Origin: JAWLCG01 sp041687295
GTDB taxonomy: Bacteria > Planctomycetota > Phycisphaerae > SM23-33 > FEN-1343
NCBI GenBank assembly: GCA_041687295.1
Contig: JAWLCG010000274.1
Location: forward strand, 1-7,030
Length of the DNA stretch: 7,030 bases
Direction: 5' to 3'
Part shown: one piece after another, positions 1-5,245 of the stretch
Position numbering within the stretch: the stretch's first letter is position 1
Layout of the letters: each line of letters opens with the position of its first letter
Program-made: the position numbers and the translations under genes
The notes under the pieces: generated by a model
The model's database searches: none
What the model was told of the DNA's origin: nothing
What the model saw: the letters and a program-made list of their open reading frames with translations, nothing else

Positions 1-530
1 TGTGGTTCAACTACAACTACGGCCGGCCGCCGCGGGACGCCGGGGGCAGCAATCCCATGTGCGAGCAGCCCTATAACCTGGCCATCAAAAGCATCAATCA
101 CCTGACCACCAGCGAGCAACTCGATGCCTCCATCGCCATCGACGAGGGCCCCGGGGGCGGTTGGCGGCGGCTGCTCGCAGCCGACCCCGACCCGCGGTTC
201 CTGGCGGCGGCCGGTGTGGGACTGGCCTTGGTGATCGGCTTCAGCTGGGCCCGTCTGCGGTTCCCGTGGTGGCCGATCCACCCGATCCTCTTCCTGGTCT
301 GGGGCAGCTACCCCATGGCCATGTTTGCCACCAGCTTCCTGCTGGGCTGGGCCGTCAAGGTCGTCATCACCCGCATCACCGGCGGCCAGGGCTATCAGAA
401 GGCCAAGCCCATCATGGTCGGCGTAATCGCCGGCGACCTGCTGGGCGGGCTGATCTTCATGGTCATCGGCGCGATCTACTACGCCTCGACCGGCTTGGCC
501 CCCAAGGACTACCAGGTCTTCCCGATCTAG
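1..530 (+). CDS. C-terminal part of a DUF6785/DUF6784-type polytopic membrane protein (5' truncated)
   Basis: The reading frame is open from base 3 to a TAG at 528-530, giving 175 visible residues; the N-terminal bulk lies outside the window. A soluble stretch with WFNYNYG and CEQPYNLAIKSINHLT is followed by at least three hydrophobic segments, coded at about 198-254, 285-369 and 408-491. Between the first two sits the motif RLRFPWWPIHP. The second ends in SFLLGWAVKVVI, followed by a short loop with GGQGYQKAKP. From memory, this R-FPWWP-HP / GW--K pattern is the C-terminal signature of the DUF6785/DUF6784 family. These are large membrane proteins common in Planctomycetota and possibly related to oligopeptide (OPT-like) transporters. 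Transport is therefore an inference, and the substrate is unknown. The ATG at 57 is internal and not a credible start. The gene converges on the GH172 gene with 64 bp between stops. Confidence 0.75.
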   Translation, partial: WFNYNYGRPPRDAGGSNPMCEQPYNLAIKSINHLTTSEQLDASIAIDEGPGGGWRRLLAADPDPRFLAAAGVGLALVIGFSWARLRFPWWPIHPILFLVWGSYPMAMFATSFLLGWAVKVVITRITGGQGYQKAKPIMVGVIAGDLLGGLIFMVIGAIYYASTGLAPKDYQVFPI

Positions 531-594
531 CGGACGATGCCCCGGCCGGTGCGAGGCAGGTCCGCGCGTGAACGCTGCGCGTCAGGTCCAGCCC
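531..594. other. Short convergent intergenic gap
   Basis: These 64 bp separate the stop of the membrane protein gene (+) from the stop of the GH172 gene (-). A terminator would be expected here, but I find only very short GC stems (for example CGCG around 566-580) and no T-run on either strand, so no intrinsic terminator is called. CAGGTCC occurs twice, at 557-563 and 583-589, and may be chance. Confidence 0.6.
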
Positions 595-1668
595 CTACTG
601 TCCATCCCACGAGTGGTCGATATCCCGGATTCGATACCAGCACATCAGCTCATCGACCGGCGGCAGCCCCTCGCCCCGGCCAGCTGGCGTGTCGAGCATG
701 GCGAACGCCACCGAGGAGTAGCAGAACTTCTTGAGCCGCTCACGCTCCCAATGGTTCACGAACTCCATCCGGAACCGCCGGTTGAAGTAGATGGCGTCCT
801 GGTCGTGGATCCGGTACATGGCCACGGCCGCGTGGATCACGTCCTTGATGGTCAGCCCGTGCAACGACCCGGTGAAGCAGCCCTCCCGGAAGTACCACCC
901 GCCCAGGAAGTAGTCCTCCAGCCCCGTGCCGATGATGCGGGGGGACTCCCAGTCTTCGTCGACGTAGATATGCTCGGGGGCCTCGAGGTAGCTCAGGTAG
1001 CACTTCTGCTCGCCCTGCATGGACAGCGTGCAGCCGATGTACTGGCCCCTACCCTCGAAGCTCGCGATCGGCATGGGATCGGGCCCGTCGTTCTCGCCGG
1101 TGCGGAACTGCGCGTGGAAGTACTGGATTTCCTCGCCGAGGCGGTCGTCCAGTTGGTACACCACATTCATGAAGACCTCGGTGTCAGCGTGCTCGTCGAG
1201 GTTCTCCATCTCGATGCGGAAGCCCGTGCGGAACGGCATGGGGAACTTGGCGAAGAACCCGCCGCTGGACATGCCGAAGTACTGGGAGGCGAAGTTGGCC
1301 ACGCGGCACAGGCCGACGCCGAAGAAATCGCCCACGGGGGCCTCGACGGCCGGCTGGTCGGCCCCGTCCCAGTAGATGCGCAGGATGACGGTCTTGAGCA
1401 GCGACTGGTGCACGGGCCTATCGGGCGCCCAGTGGCCCCAGAACCAGTTGGGCATCGTGAGCCACAAGTTGGCGATGTACCCCCGGCCGGTCACCTCGCC
1501 GATCGTGATCTTCTGCCCGCGAGGCAGGGCCCGGGTCTTCTTCACCCGGACCCGGTCGAAGGTGGTGAGCTGGTGGGTCTCGGGGAGCCCTGCAGTCCCG
1601 TTGGGCCCCGGGCCGACGAGGCGGGGGGCCCCGGTCCAGCCAGGGCGTTCATGATGCGAAAGACCCAT
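595..1668 (-). CDS. GH172 (DUF2961) glycoside hydrolase, probably cytoplasmic
   Basis: The protein is 357 residues. Motifs in order typical of DUF2961, now GH172: GRGYIANLWL (61-70), ILRIYWDG (95-102), PAVEAPVGDFFG (106-117), GGFFAKFPMPFR (136-147), HIYVDEDWESP (233-243) and GTGLEDYFLGGWYF (247-260). Characterised members act on alpha-D-fructofuranosides (including difructose dianhydride I) or D-arabinofuranosides by a retaining mechanism with two Glu residues about 20 positions apart. Here the natural candidates are E251 in GTGxEDYF and E229 (or E232) shortly before it; that assignment is inference. The ATG at 1668 is supported by AGGAG seven bases upstream. The N-terminus is hydrophilic with no signal peptide, unlike the hydrolase upstream on the same strand. 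It is probably full-length. It may be co-transcribed with that hydrolase, although the 207-bp gap with a hairpin weakens the operon case. Substrate remains open. Confidence 0.9.
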   Translation of the reverse strand: MGLSHHERPGWTGAPRLVGPGPNGTAGLPETHQLTTFDRVRVKKTRALPRGQKITIGEVTGRGYIANLWLTMPNWFWGHWAPDRPVHQSLLKTVILRIYWDGADQPAVEAPVGDFFGVGLCRVANFASQYFGMSSGGFFAKFPMPFRTGFRIEMENLDEHADTEVFMNVVYQLDDRLGEEIQYFHAQFRTGENDGPDPMPIASFEGRGQYIGCTLSMQGEQKCYLSYLEAPEHIYVDEDWESPRIIGTGLEDYFLGGWYFREGCFTGSLHGLTIKDVIHAAVAMYRIHDQDAIYFNRRFRMEFVNHWERERLKKFCYSSVAFAMLDTPAGRGEGLPPVDELMCWYRIRDIDHSWDGQ

Positions 1669-1675
1669 GCTCGAT

Positions 1676-1680
1676 CTCCT
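1676..1680 (-). promoter_or_regulatory. Ribosome binding site of the GH172 gene
   Basis: AGGAG on the minus strand, seven bases before the ATG at 1668. It fixes that start as the first ATG in the frame and supports independent translation rather than coupling to the distant upstream gene. Confidence 0.75.
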
Positions 1681-1767
1681 GTTACAGGCCGACTCCAGGA
1701 TGATGTACCGTGCGTCGGTCGGCAGCTCGACGCGGACTGGCCTTCTTCGTGCCGGACGACAGCAGAC

Positions 1768-1834
1768 AGGCCCGGCGGACGAATGGGCGAGCCGGTGCCA
1801 CAGGCAATCCAGCCACCGATTCGCCGCCGGGCCT
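1768..1834 (-). repeat. Long imperfect hairpin between the GH-A hydrolase and GH172 genes
   Basis: Left arm 1768-1784 (AGGCCCGGCGGACGAAT) and right arm 1819-1834 (ATTCGCCGCCGGGCCT) are reverse complements apart from one unpaired base, giving about 16 base pairs. The 34-base interior can pair further (CGGTG 1793-1797 with CACCG 1814-1818). On the transcribed minus strand the hairpin begins about 41 bases after the hydrolase stop and ends about 100 bases before the GH172 start. No T-run follows, so a classical intrinsic terminator is not supported. It could be an attenuating or transcript-stabilising structure, or a REP-like sequence. Confidence 0.65.
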
Positions 1835-1875
1835 CGTTCTGCTACGTCAAGCCTGCAGGTCGTGTACGCGCCGGC

Positions 1876-4128
1876 CTACTCGACCACGATGTACATCGTC
1901 TCCGGCGGGCAGGGGATCGTCAGCTCGCCCTGCCCGGCCCGCACCTCCAGGGCCCGGACCGGCTGGCCGTTGGGGTCCAGCAGCGTCGCCTGGGTGAGGT
2001 TGGGGTTGCGGATGGTCACGGTCACGTCGGTGTTGGCGACGCGCCACGGCGCGGCGCCGGTGTGCTCGATCCGCCGGCCCTCGAGCTCCTGGTCGCCGCG
2101 CTGGAAAGTTGCCGGCTCGGTCCGCCAGCCGGTCGGCCGGGCCAGCGTGCCGATCTGGACCAGCACCTGGCGCGACTGGGCCAGCGGCTCGCCGTCCAGC
2201 GGCACGAGAGTGACCGAGGCGAATGTATCGGCCGCTTCGATCGTCACGTCGCTCAGCGCAAAGCGCCCGCCGGCGGCGCCCAGGAAGCCCGTCACGCCCT
2301 GGGCCCGCGGGGCATCCATCGTGAACAGCCCCGGCTCGGGCCGCAACGCCAGCTCGCCGGTGGCGCTGCGAACGGTGTCGGCGTCGATGTAGGGCGAGAG
2401 GTCCATCACCTTCGTCAGGGCGGGGTCGGCGTCGTAGAGCGCTTCGACCCGGCCGACCAGGAACGCCAGCCCGCCGCTCTGCCGGGCTTCGGCCTGGATG
2501 GCCTCCTCAAGGGTGTGGCGGTTGGGATCGAAGCTGAAGCCCTCGGAGATCACGGGCTCCTCGCGGGCAAACATCGAGTCGAGGCTGCGGGCCTCGCGGA
2601 TGACGACCGGGCCCGGCGTGACCAGCCCCTGCCGGTAGATCAGGGCCGCGGCCGGGAAGGTGGACATGGCGCCCGGGTCGGTGCAGTCCCACTTGCTCAA
2701 GGGATGGCCCTGGCCCTGGTCGGGAATCCATGTTCTGTGGGGCGAGCCGTGTGCCCACGTGAGGCGCTGCGGGGCGTTCCAGGATATGGCGTCGATGCCG
2801 TTCATCGCCCCGTACGCCGCCAGCAGCACCGGGCCCTCGGCCGCGTAGGGCATGGGCGGCACCCACAGCGTTTCGGTGATGATGAACGGATGGCCAACCA
2901 CCTGCTTCTTGCCCACCGGCAGCCGCAAGGCCTGCGTGGCCGAGCGGGCGGTGAAGTGGTCGCCGGGCTCGATCATGTAGCCCGCATGGGCGCCCACGTG
3001 CGTGCCGCCGTAGTAGTCGTTGTTGGCGACGGTGTCGACGACGGTGAAAGTCCATCGCTCCGCATCGTCCATGTACCGCCCGTCGGCGGACTTGAAGTTC
3101 GAGGCGTCGATGAGATGCGGGCAGCCCAGATCCTCGCGGATGAAACGCCCCATCTCGGCGTAGAAGTTCCGCTGGACCTCGGTCAGGAAGCGGAACGTGT
3201 CGCGGACGCGCTGCTCGTTCATCTGCCCGCGCCCGTCGTCGGTGACAAACCAGATGTTCATCACGCCCAGCCGCCCGGCCTCGGCGTCGTCGCCCTCGAC
3301 GGCTTGGCCGTTCCAGGCCGCCAGGGTCGCCTCCCGCGAGCCGTAGCGCTCGACCGCCCAGTCCTGGAACTGCTTCTCCATCATCTTGCGAGGGCCGACG
3401 GCCAGGCTTTTGATCGTGTGGAACAGCAACGTGTCTTCGTTCTGAATCTGGATGATCGCCAGGGCCGGGTCGTCCCGCAGGGGGATGCCAGTGTAGGGAT
3501 TGACGTCGGTCAGCAGGCGGCGCATCCAGTTGCGGTAGGCCTCCTGGAGCGTCGGGTCGAAGAAAATGGCTCCCAGCATGCCCGCCGGCTGGTCCCCGCC
3601 GATGCCCTCGATGCCCCACTCGGGCGGAATGTGCTTGACGTTATACGGATACGCCCACCAGGGGGAGATGTTGGTGTAGATGCCCTCCTGTTTGTAGACC
3701 GCCACCGCCCGCCAGAAGCCGTCCAGGGTCTTCTCGTCCACATCGGTGATGGCGGCGCCTTTATGCTTGGGATTGAGAGTTCCGCCGACTCGCGCCATGT
3801 TCACGCCCATCCGCGCCCGCCAGCGGGCGGCGGCGGCCGCCTCCTCTTCGCTCCAGCCTTTCACGCCCCCGCCGCCGACCGCCCAAAAGCGGATCGGCTC
3901 GCCGTCGCCGCGGACGAACCCGTTGCCGTCTTCGGATCGGCGGATGAAGCCGCTTTGCCCGGCCACTTCCTCATTGAGGTGCCGCAGGTCGATGGGGCTC
4001 TGCGCCCCCGGGTCGATCGTGGTCGGGAAGGCCCAGGAGTTCTCCTCGGTGGGGTTGAGATCTTCCACGGCAAGGGCGGCGGGGGCCACCATCGCCAGCA
4101 CCAGCAGCAGCGTGAGCGTGCGAAGCAT
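1876..4128 (-). CDS. Secreted clan GH-A-like glycoside hydrolase, 750 residues
   Basis: The start at 4128 is chosen because AAGGAG lies six bases upstream and the N-terminus (MLRTLTLLLVLAMVAPAALA) is a typical signal peptide with an ALA cleavage site near residue 20. The frame stays open further upstream only by chance. After a short linker comes PIDLRHLNEEVAGQSGF (45-61), then GDGEPIRFW (74-82), then a probable TIM barrel: MGVNMAR (107-113), KQEGIYTNISPWW (146-158), IIQIQNE (225-231), YYGGTH (372-377), FIITETLW (415-422) and a strand around ISW (448-450). E231 after Asn fits the acid/base and E419 the nucleophile of a retaining clan GH-A enzyme (inference). Residues about 510-750 look like beta-sandwich domains, including DLSPYID and TIRNPN. 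The exact family (GH5-, GH39- or GH42-like) and substrate are unassigned. It is paralogous to the gene at 5246. Confidence 0.85.
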   Translation of the reverse strand: MLRTLTLLLVLAMVAPAALAVEDLNPTEENSWAFPTTIDPGAQSPIDLRHLNEEVAGQSGFIRRSEDGNGFVRGDGEPIRFWAVGGGGVKGWSEEEAAAAARWRARMGVNMARVGGTLNPKHKGAAITDVDEKTLDGFWRAVAVYKQEGIYTNISPWWAYPYNVKHIPPEWGIEGIGGDQPAGMLGAIFFDPTLQEAYRNWMRRLLTDVNPYTGIPLRDDPALAIIQIQNEDTLLFHTIKSLAVGPRKMMEKQFQDWAVERYGSREATLAAWNGQAVEGDDAEAGRLGVMNIWFVTDDGRGQMNEQRVRDTFRFLTEVQRNFYAEMGRFIREDLGCPHLIDASNFKSADGRYMDDAERWTFTVVDTVANNDYYGGTHVGAHAGYMIEPGDHFTARSATQALRLPVGKKQVVGHPFIITETLWVPPMPYAAEGPVLLAAYGAMNGIDAISWNAPQRLTWAHGSPHRTWIPDQGQGHPLSKWDCTDPGAMSTFPAAALIYRQGLVTPGPVVIREARSLDSMFAREEPVISEGFSFDPNRHTLEEAIQAEARQSGGLAFLVGRVEALYDADPALTKVMDLSPYIDADTVRSATGELALRPEPGLFTMDAPRAQGVTGFLGAAGGRFALSDVTIEAADTFASVTLVPLDGEPLAQSRQVLVQIGTLARPTGWRTEPATFQRGDQELEGRRIEHTGAAPWRVANTDVTVTIRNPNLTQATLLDPNGQPVRALEVRAGQGELTIPCPPETMYIVVE

Positions 4129-4134
4129 TACAGT

Positions 4135-4140
4135 CTCCTT
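4135..4140 (-). promoter_or_regulatory. Ribosome binding site deciding the GH-A hydrolase start
   Basis: AAGGAG on the minus strand with six bases to the ATG at 4128. It selects this start over in-frame codons up to 240 bases upstream, and the protein then begins directly with a signal peptide. Confidence 0.85.
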
Positions 4141-4252
4141 GGCTTGTCCCCATGCGCTGGGCAGATCCACTCTTACGACAAGGTGGCATCGTCGGCATGG
4201 ATAAGGGGCCGCGACGGCTGGGCAGGGAACCCGGAGGACGACCTGGGCAGCA

Positions 4253-4266
4253 GCCGCGATCGCGGC
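4253..4266. promoter_or_regulatory. Perfect 14-bp palindrome upstream of the GH-A hydrolase
   Basis: GCCGCGATCGCGGC reads identically on both strands and lies about 125 bp before the start codon at 4128, between that start and a weak promoter candidate. It could be an operator. In GC-rich DNA a palindrome of this size can arise by chance in a window this long, so a function is only a suggestion. Confidence 0.3.
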
Positions 4267-4291
4267 GCCGATGCACACGGCGCCTGACCCG

Positions 4292-4319
4292 ATGATACCC
4301 GGTCTCGCCGGTCGTACAA
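4292..4319 (-). promoter_or_regulatory. Weak sigma-70-like promoter candidate for the GH-A hydrolase
   Basis: On the minus strand TTGTAC (4319-4314) and TATCAT (4297-4292) are separated by 16 bases. The -10 matches five of six consensus positions but the -35 only three. It would give a leader of roughly 155 bases. It lies just inside the edge of the MITE-like insertion (4359), so the insertion sits immediately upstream of it. Confidence 0.25.
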
Positions 4320-4350
4320 GCATCTTGCGGCCCCCACATCCATGTTCCCC

Positions 4351-4358
4351 GAATTCAT
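4351..4358. repeat. Target-site duplication, left copy (GAATTCAT)
   Basis: This perfect 8-bp direct repeat abuts the left terminal inverted repeat at 4359. The same octamer in the same orientation abuts the right end at 4710. It is AT-rich compared with its surroundings, as is usual for many insertion targets. Confidence 0.85.
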
Positions 4359-4380
4359 GGTTCTTCACCGATCTGCGGGG
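4359..4380 (+). repeat. Left terminal inverted repeat of the MITE-like element
   Basis: These 22 bp match the reverse complement of 4688-4709 at 21 positions, the exception being A at 4367. The sequence begins GGTTCTTC directly after the 8-bp duplication. Confidence 0.9.
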
Positions 4381-4422
4381 GCGGTGGGAGTTTCAACGGG
4401 CGGTCCTCCTGAAAGCAACCGC

Positions 4423-4439
4423 CTGGGGCTCTGCCCCAG
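4423..4439. repeat. Perfect hairpin CTGGGGC-TCT-GCCCCAG inside the element
   Basis: A seven-pair stem with a three-base loop (TCT), immediately outside the inner inverted-repeat arm. Its counterpart on the other side of the element (4629-4647) is the mirrored, slightly longer version with loop AGA. The core GGGGCTCTGCCCC looks like a REP-type dispersed hairpin. Confidence 0.75.
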
Positions 4440-4440
4440 A

Positions 4441-4473
4441 CCCCGGGATTTATCGCATGCTGGCCAATGGCAG
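4441..4473 (+). repeat. Left inner inverted-repeat arm of the element
   Basis: This pairs with 4594-4626. The outer 16 bases (CCCCGGGATTTATCGC) match perfectly, five bases then diverge, and the inner 12 (GGCCAATGGCAG) match perfectly. The symmetry axis agrees with that of the terminal repeats to within one base. Confidence 0.85.
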
Positions 4474-4513
4474 ACGATCCCGGCAGTCACGCCGCCGAGG
4501 CACCGGCCGGGTC

Positions 4514-4527
4514 CTGCGAAATCGCAG
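4514..4527. repeat. Small central hairpin of the element
   Basis: CTGCGA and TCGCAG pair across two bases (AA), close to the dyad centre of the whole element. It is short and could be incidental. Confidence 0.4.
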
Positions 4528-4593
4528 CAGCGTGCGGGTTCGGGGGCGCGTGGCCCTCTCCTGCCCGGCAACGGCGGACCCCACAGGGCCCAA

Positions 4594-4626
4594 CTGCCAT
4601 TGGCCTCAAAGCGATAAATCCCGGGG
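4594..4626 (-). repeat. Right inner inverted-repeat arm of the element
   Basis: This is the reverse complement of 4441-4473 except for the short divergent block at 4606-4610. Confidence 0.85.
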
Positions 4627-4628
4627 GT

Positions 4629-4647
4629 GTGGGGGCAGAGCCCCCAC
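4629..4647. repeat. Perfect hairpin GTGGGGGC-AGA-GCCCCCAC inside the element
   Basis: An eight-pair stem with a three-base loop. It is the inverted counterpart of the hairpin at 4423-4439, with one more G in the run, so the two arms have diverged while both keep perfect stems. Confidence 0.75.
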
Positions 4648-4687
4648 GGCTCTGGCTGAAGGCGGCAGGATGAGGGCCTGCCAGTCT

Positions 4688-4709
4688 CCCCGCAGATCGG
4701 GGAAGAACC
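4688..4709 (-). repeat. Right terminal inverted repeat of the MITE-like element
   Basis: Reverse complement of 4359-4380 with one mismatch (G at 4701). It ends GAAGAACC directly before the right 8-bp duplication. Confidence 0.9.
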
Positions 4710-4717
4710 GAATTCAT
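4710..4717. repeat. Target-site duplication, right copy (GAATTCAT)
   Basis: Identical to, and in the same orientation as, 4351-4358. It directly follows the right terminal inverted repeat. Confidence 0.85.
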
Positions 4718-4865
4718 GGGGTTCGGGGCCCGCAGCAGTGCCTGGCACTTCTTCGCACCGCCGCCGCGCCCATCAGCAGGACCGGGCTCCCCTTGGCGCG
4801 GCCGGGGGCCGGCGGGCATGTTGGGCCGCCTTGAGAGCTCGATCCAACCGTAGCGGAGAGAGCCG

Positions 4866-5192
4866 ATGAGTCAGCATGTGGAGCAGTGGGACCCGTTTGA
4901 GATCAGCCTCGACGGCCCGGTCCGTGTGGCCGCTGATGCAACGAGCGACAGCCCTGCCGCCACGTTTGGTGACCTTCTCAAAGCCCTTCCTCGCGTACCG
5001 GTGACCTTCTTGGTGCCGGACGGCGGTCCGGCGAAGGGTGCGGCTGTCCCCGAAAGAGCACGGACGGGCAAACGCCCTCGCCGGGCGGGCTTCGCCATAT
5101 CCGGCAACGGGTGCCGAGTTCAGGGCACGCTAGGAGCACGAAAAGGCCGCAGAGGAGTGCCGGCGCATGCACTTGTGCCGAAACTCTCGTGA
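4866..5192 (+). pseudogene. Small open frame, probable remnant of a DUF5060-type gene start
   Basis: The open frame has 108 codons, and GGAGAG precedes the ATG at a normal distance (GGAG at 4855-4858). The first residues, VEQWDPFEISLDGP (5-18), resemble the opening of DUF5060 modules, where a similar VEQW--FE-SL-GP stretch leads into a conserved NPF-DV segment and a glycoside hydrolase domain. Here the expected continuation is missing. Residues 19-108 are rich in Arg, Gly and Ala with no recognised motif. Codons in the last third include AGA, CGA, GGA, CTA and ATA, unlike the neighbouring genes. A seven-pair hairpin also falls inside. I read it as a gene 5' end fused to non-coding DNA after a deletion. 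A genuine short protein cannot be excluded. There is no signal peptide. Confidence 0.4.
5005..5037. repeat. Stem-loop within the DUF5060-like remnant
   Basis: GCCGGAC (5015-5021) and GTCCGGC (5026-5032) form a perfect seven-pair stem around GGCG. The outer CCTTC (5005-5009) and GAAGG (5033-5037) can pair too, with five unpaired bases on the left. No T-run follows, so it is not called a terminator. Its presence argues mildly against this part being coding. Confidence 0.45.
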
Positions 5193-5233
5193 CCGCCCGG
5201 AGTTCAGACTACAGTGGGGGTTGAGTACCCGCG

Positions 5234-5240
5234 AAAGGAG
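5234..5240 (+). promoter_or_regulatory. Ribosome binding site of the CBM-containing hydrolase
   Basis: AAAGGAG lies five bases before the ATG at 5246. An in-frame TGA at 5222-5224 rules out any longer start. A very weak -10-like TACAGT lies at 5210-5215 without a convincing -35. Confidence 0.85.
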
Positions 5241-5245
5241 CAACC

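Larger units (their letters stand above)
4359..4709. mobile_element. MITE-like non-autonomous transposable element, possibly ISL3-related
   Basis: The element is 351 bp with 22-bp terminal inverted repeats: GGTTCTTCACCGATCTGCGG followed by GG at the left, and its reverse complement at 4688-4709 with a single mismatch. It is flanked on both sides by the direct octamer GAATTCAT. Nested inside are a second inverted repeat (4441-4473 against 4594-4626) and two perfect short hairpins, so the arms share one dyad centre near 4534 with less-matched DNA in the middle. No frame inside resembles a transposase. An 8-bp duplication with GG-TCTTC ends is what I know of the ISL3 family, so an ISL3 transposase encoded elsewhere is the best guess for mobilisation; this assignment is from memory. 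It lies about 230 bp upstream of the minus-strand hydrolase start and about 155 bp before the small frame at 4866. Confidence 0.85.
4129..5245. other. Gene-poor divergent intergenic region (about 1.1 kb)
   Basis: This lies between the start of the minus-strand hydrolase (4128) and its divergent paralogue (5246). Bases 4129-4350 hold the upstream region of the first gene, with a weak promoter candidate and a 14-bp palindrome. Bases 4351-4717 are a MITE-like insertion with its target duplication. I see nothing in 4718-4850. Bases 4855-5192 hold a ribosome binding site and a decaying small open frame. Bases 5193-5245 are the immediate upstream region of the paralogue. I find no tRNA or recognisable riboswitch. 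Confidence 0.7.

Noticed and set aside
568..4287. A 1,239-codon open frame on the plus strand, antisense to both minus-strand hydrolases
   Set aside because: It runs through two genes and the gap between them and has no recognisable motif. It is explained by GC-rich third codon positions of the real genes. The opposite strand shows domains, signal peptide and ribosome binding sites.
4129..4368. An 80-codon N-terminal extension of the minus-strand hydrolase
   Set aside because: It would begin inside the transposable element's terminal repeat and bury the signal peptide. The strong AAGGAG before the ATG at 4128 fixes the later start.
4347..4721. Interpreting the whole 375-bp region as one palindrome that includes GAATTCAT
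   Set aside because: The octamer is in direct, not inverted, orientation at the two ends. It therefore belongs to the target-site duplication and the element proper ends at 4359 and 4709.
4271..4834. Open frames crossing the transposable element on both strands
   Set aside because: They are Arg-, Pro- and Gly-rich, overlap one another, mirror the inverted repeats and show no transposase motif such as a DDE domain.
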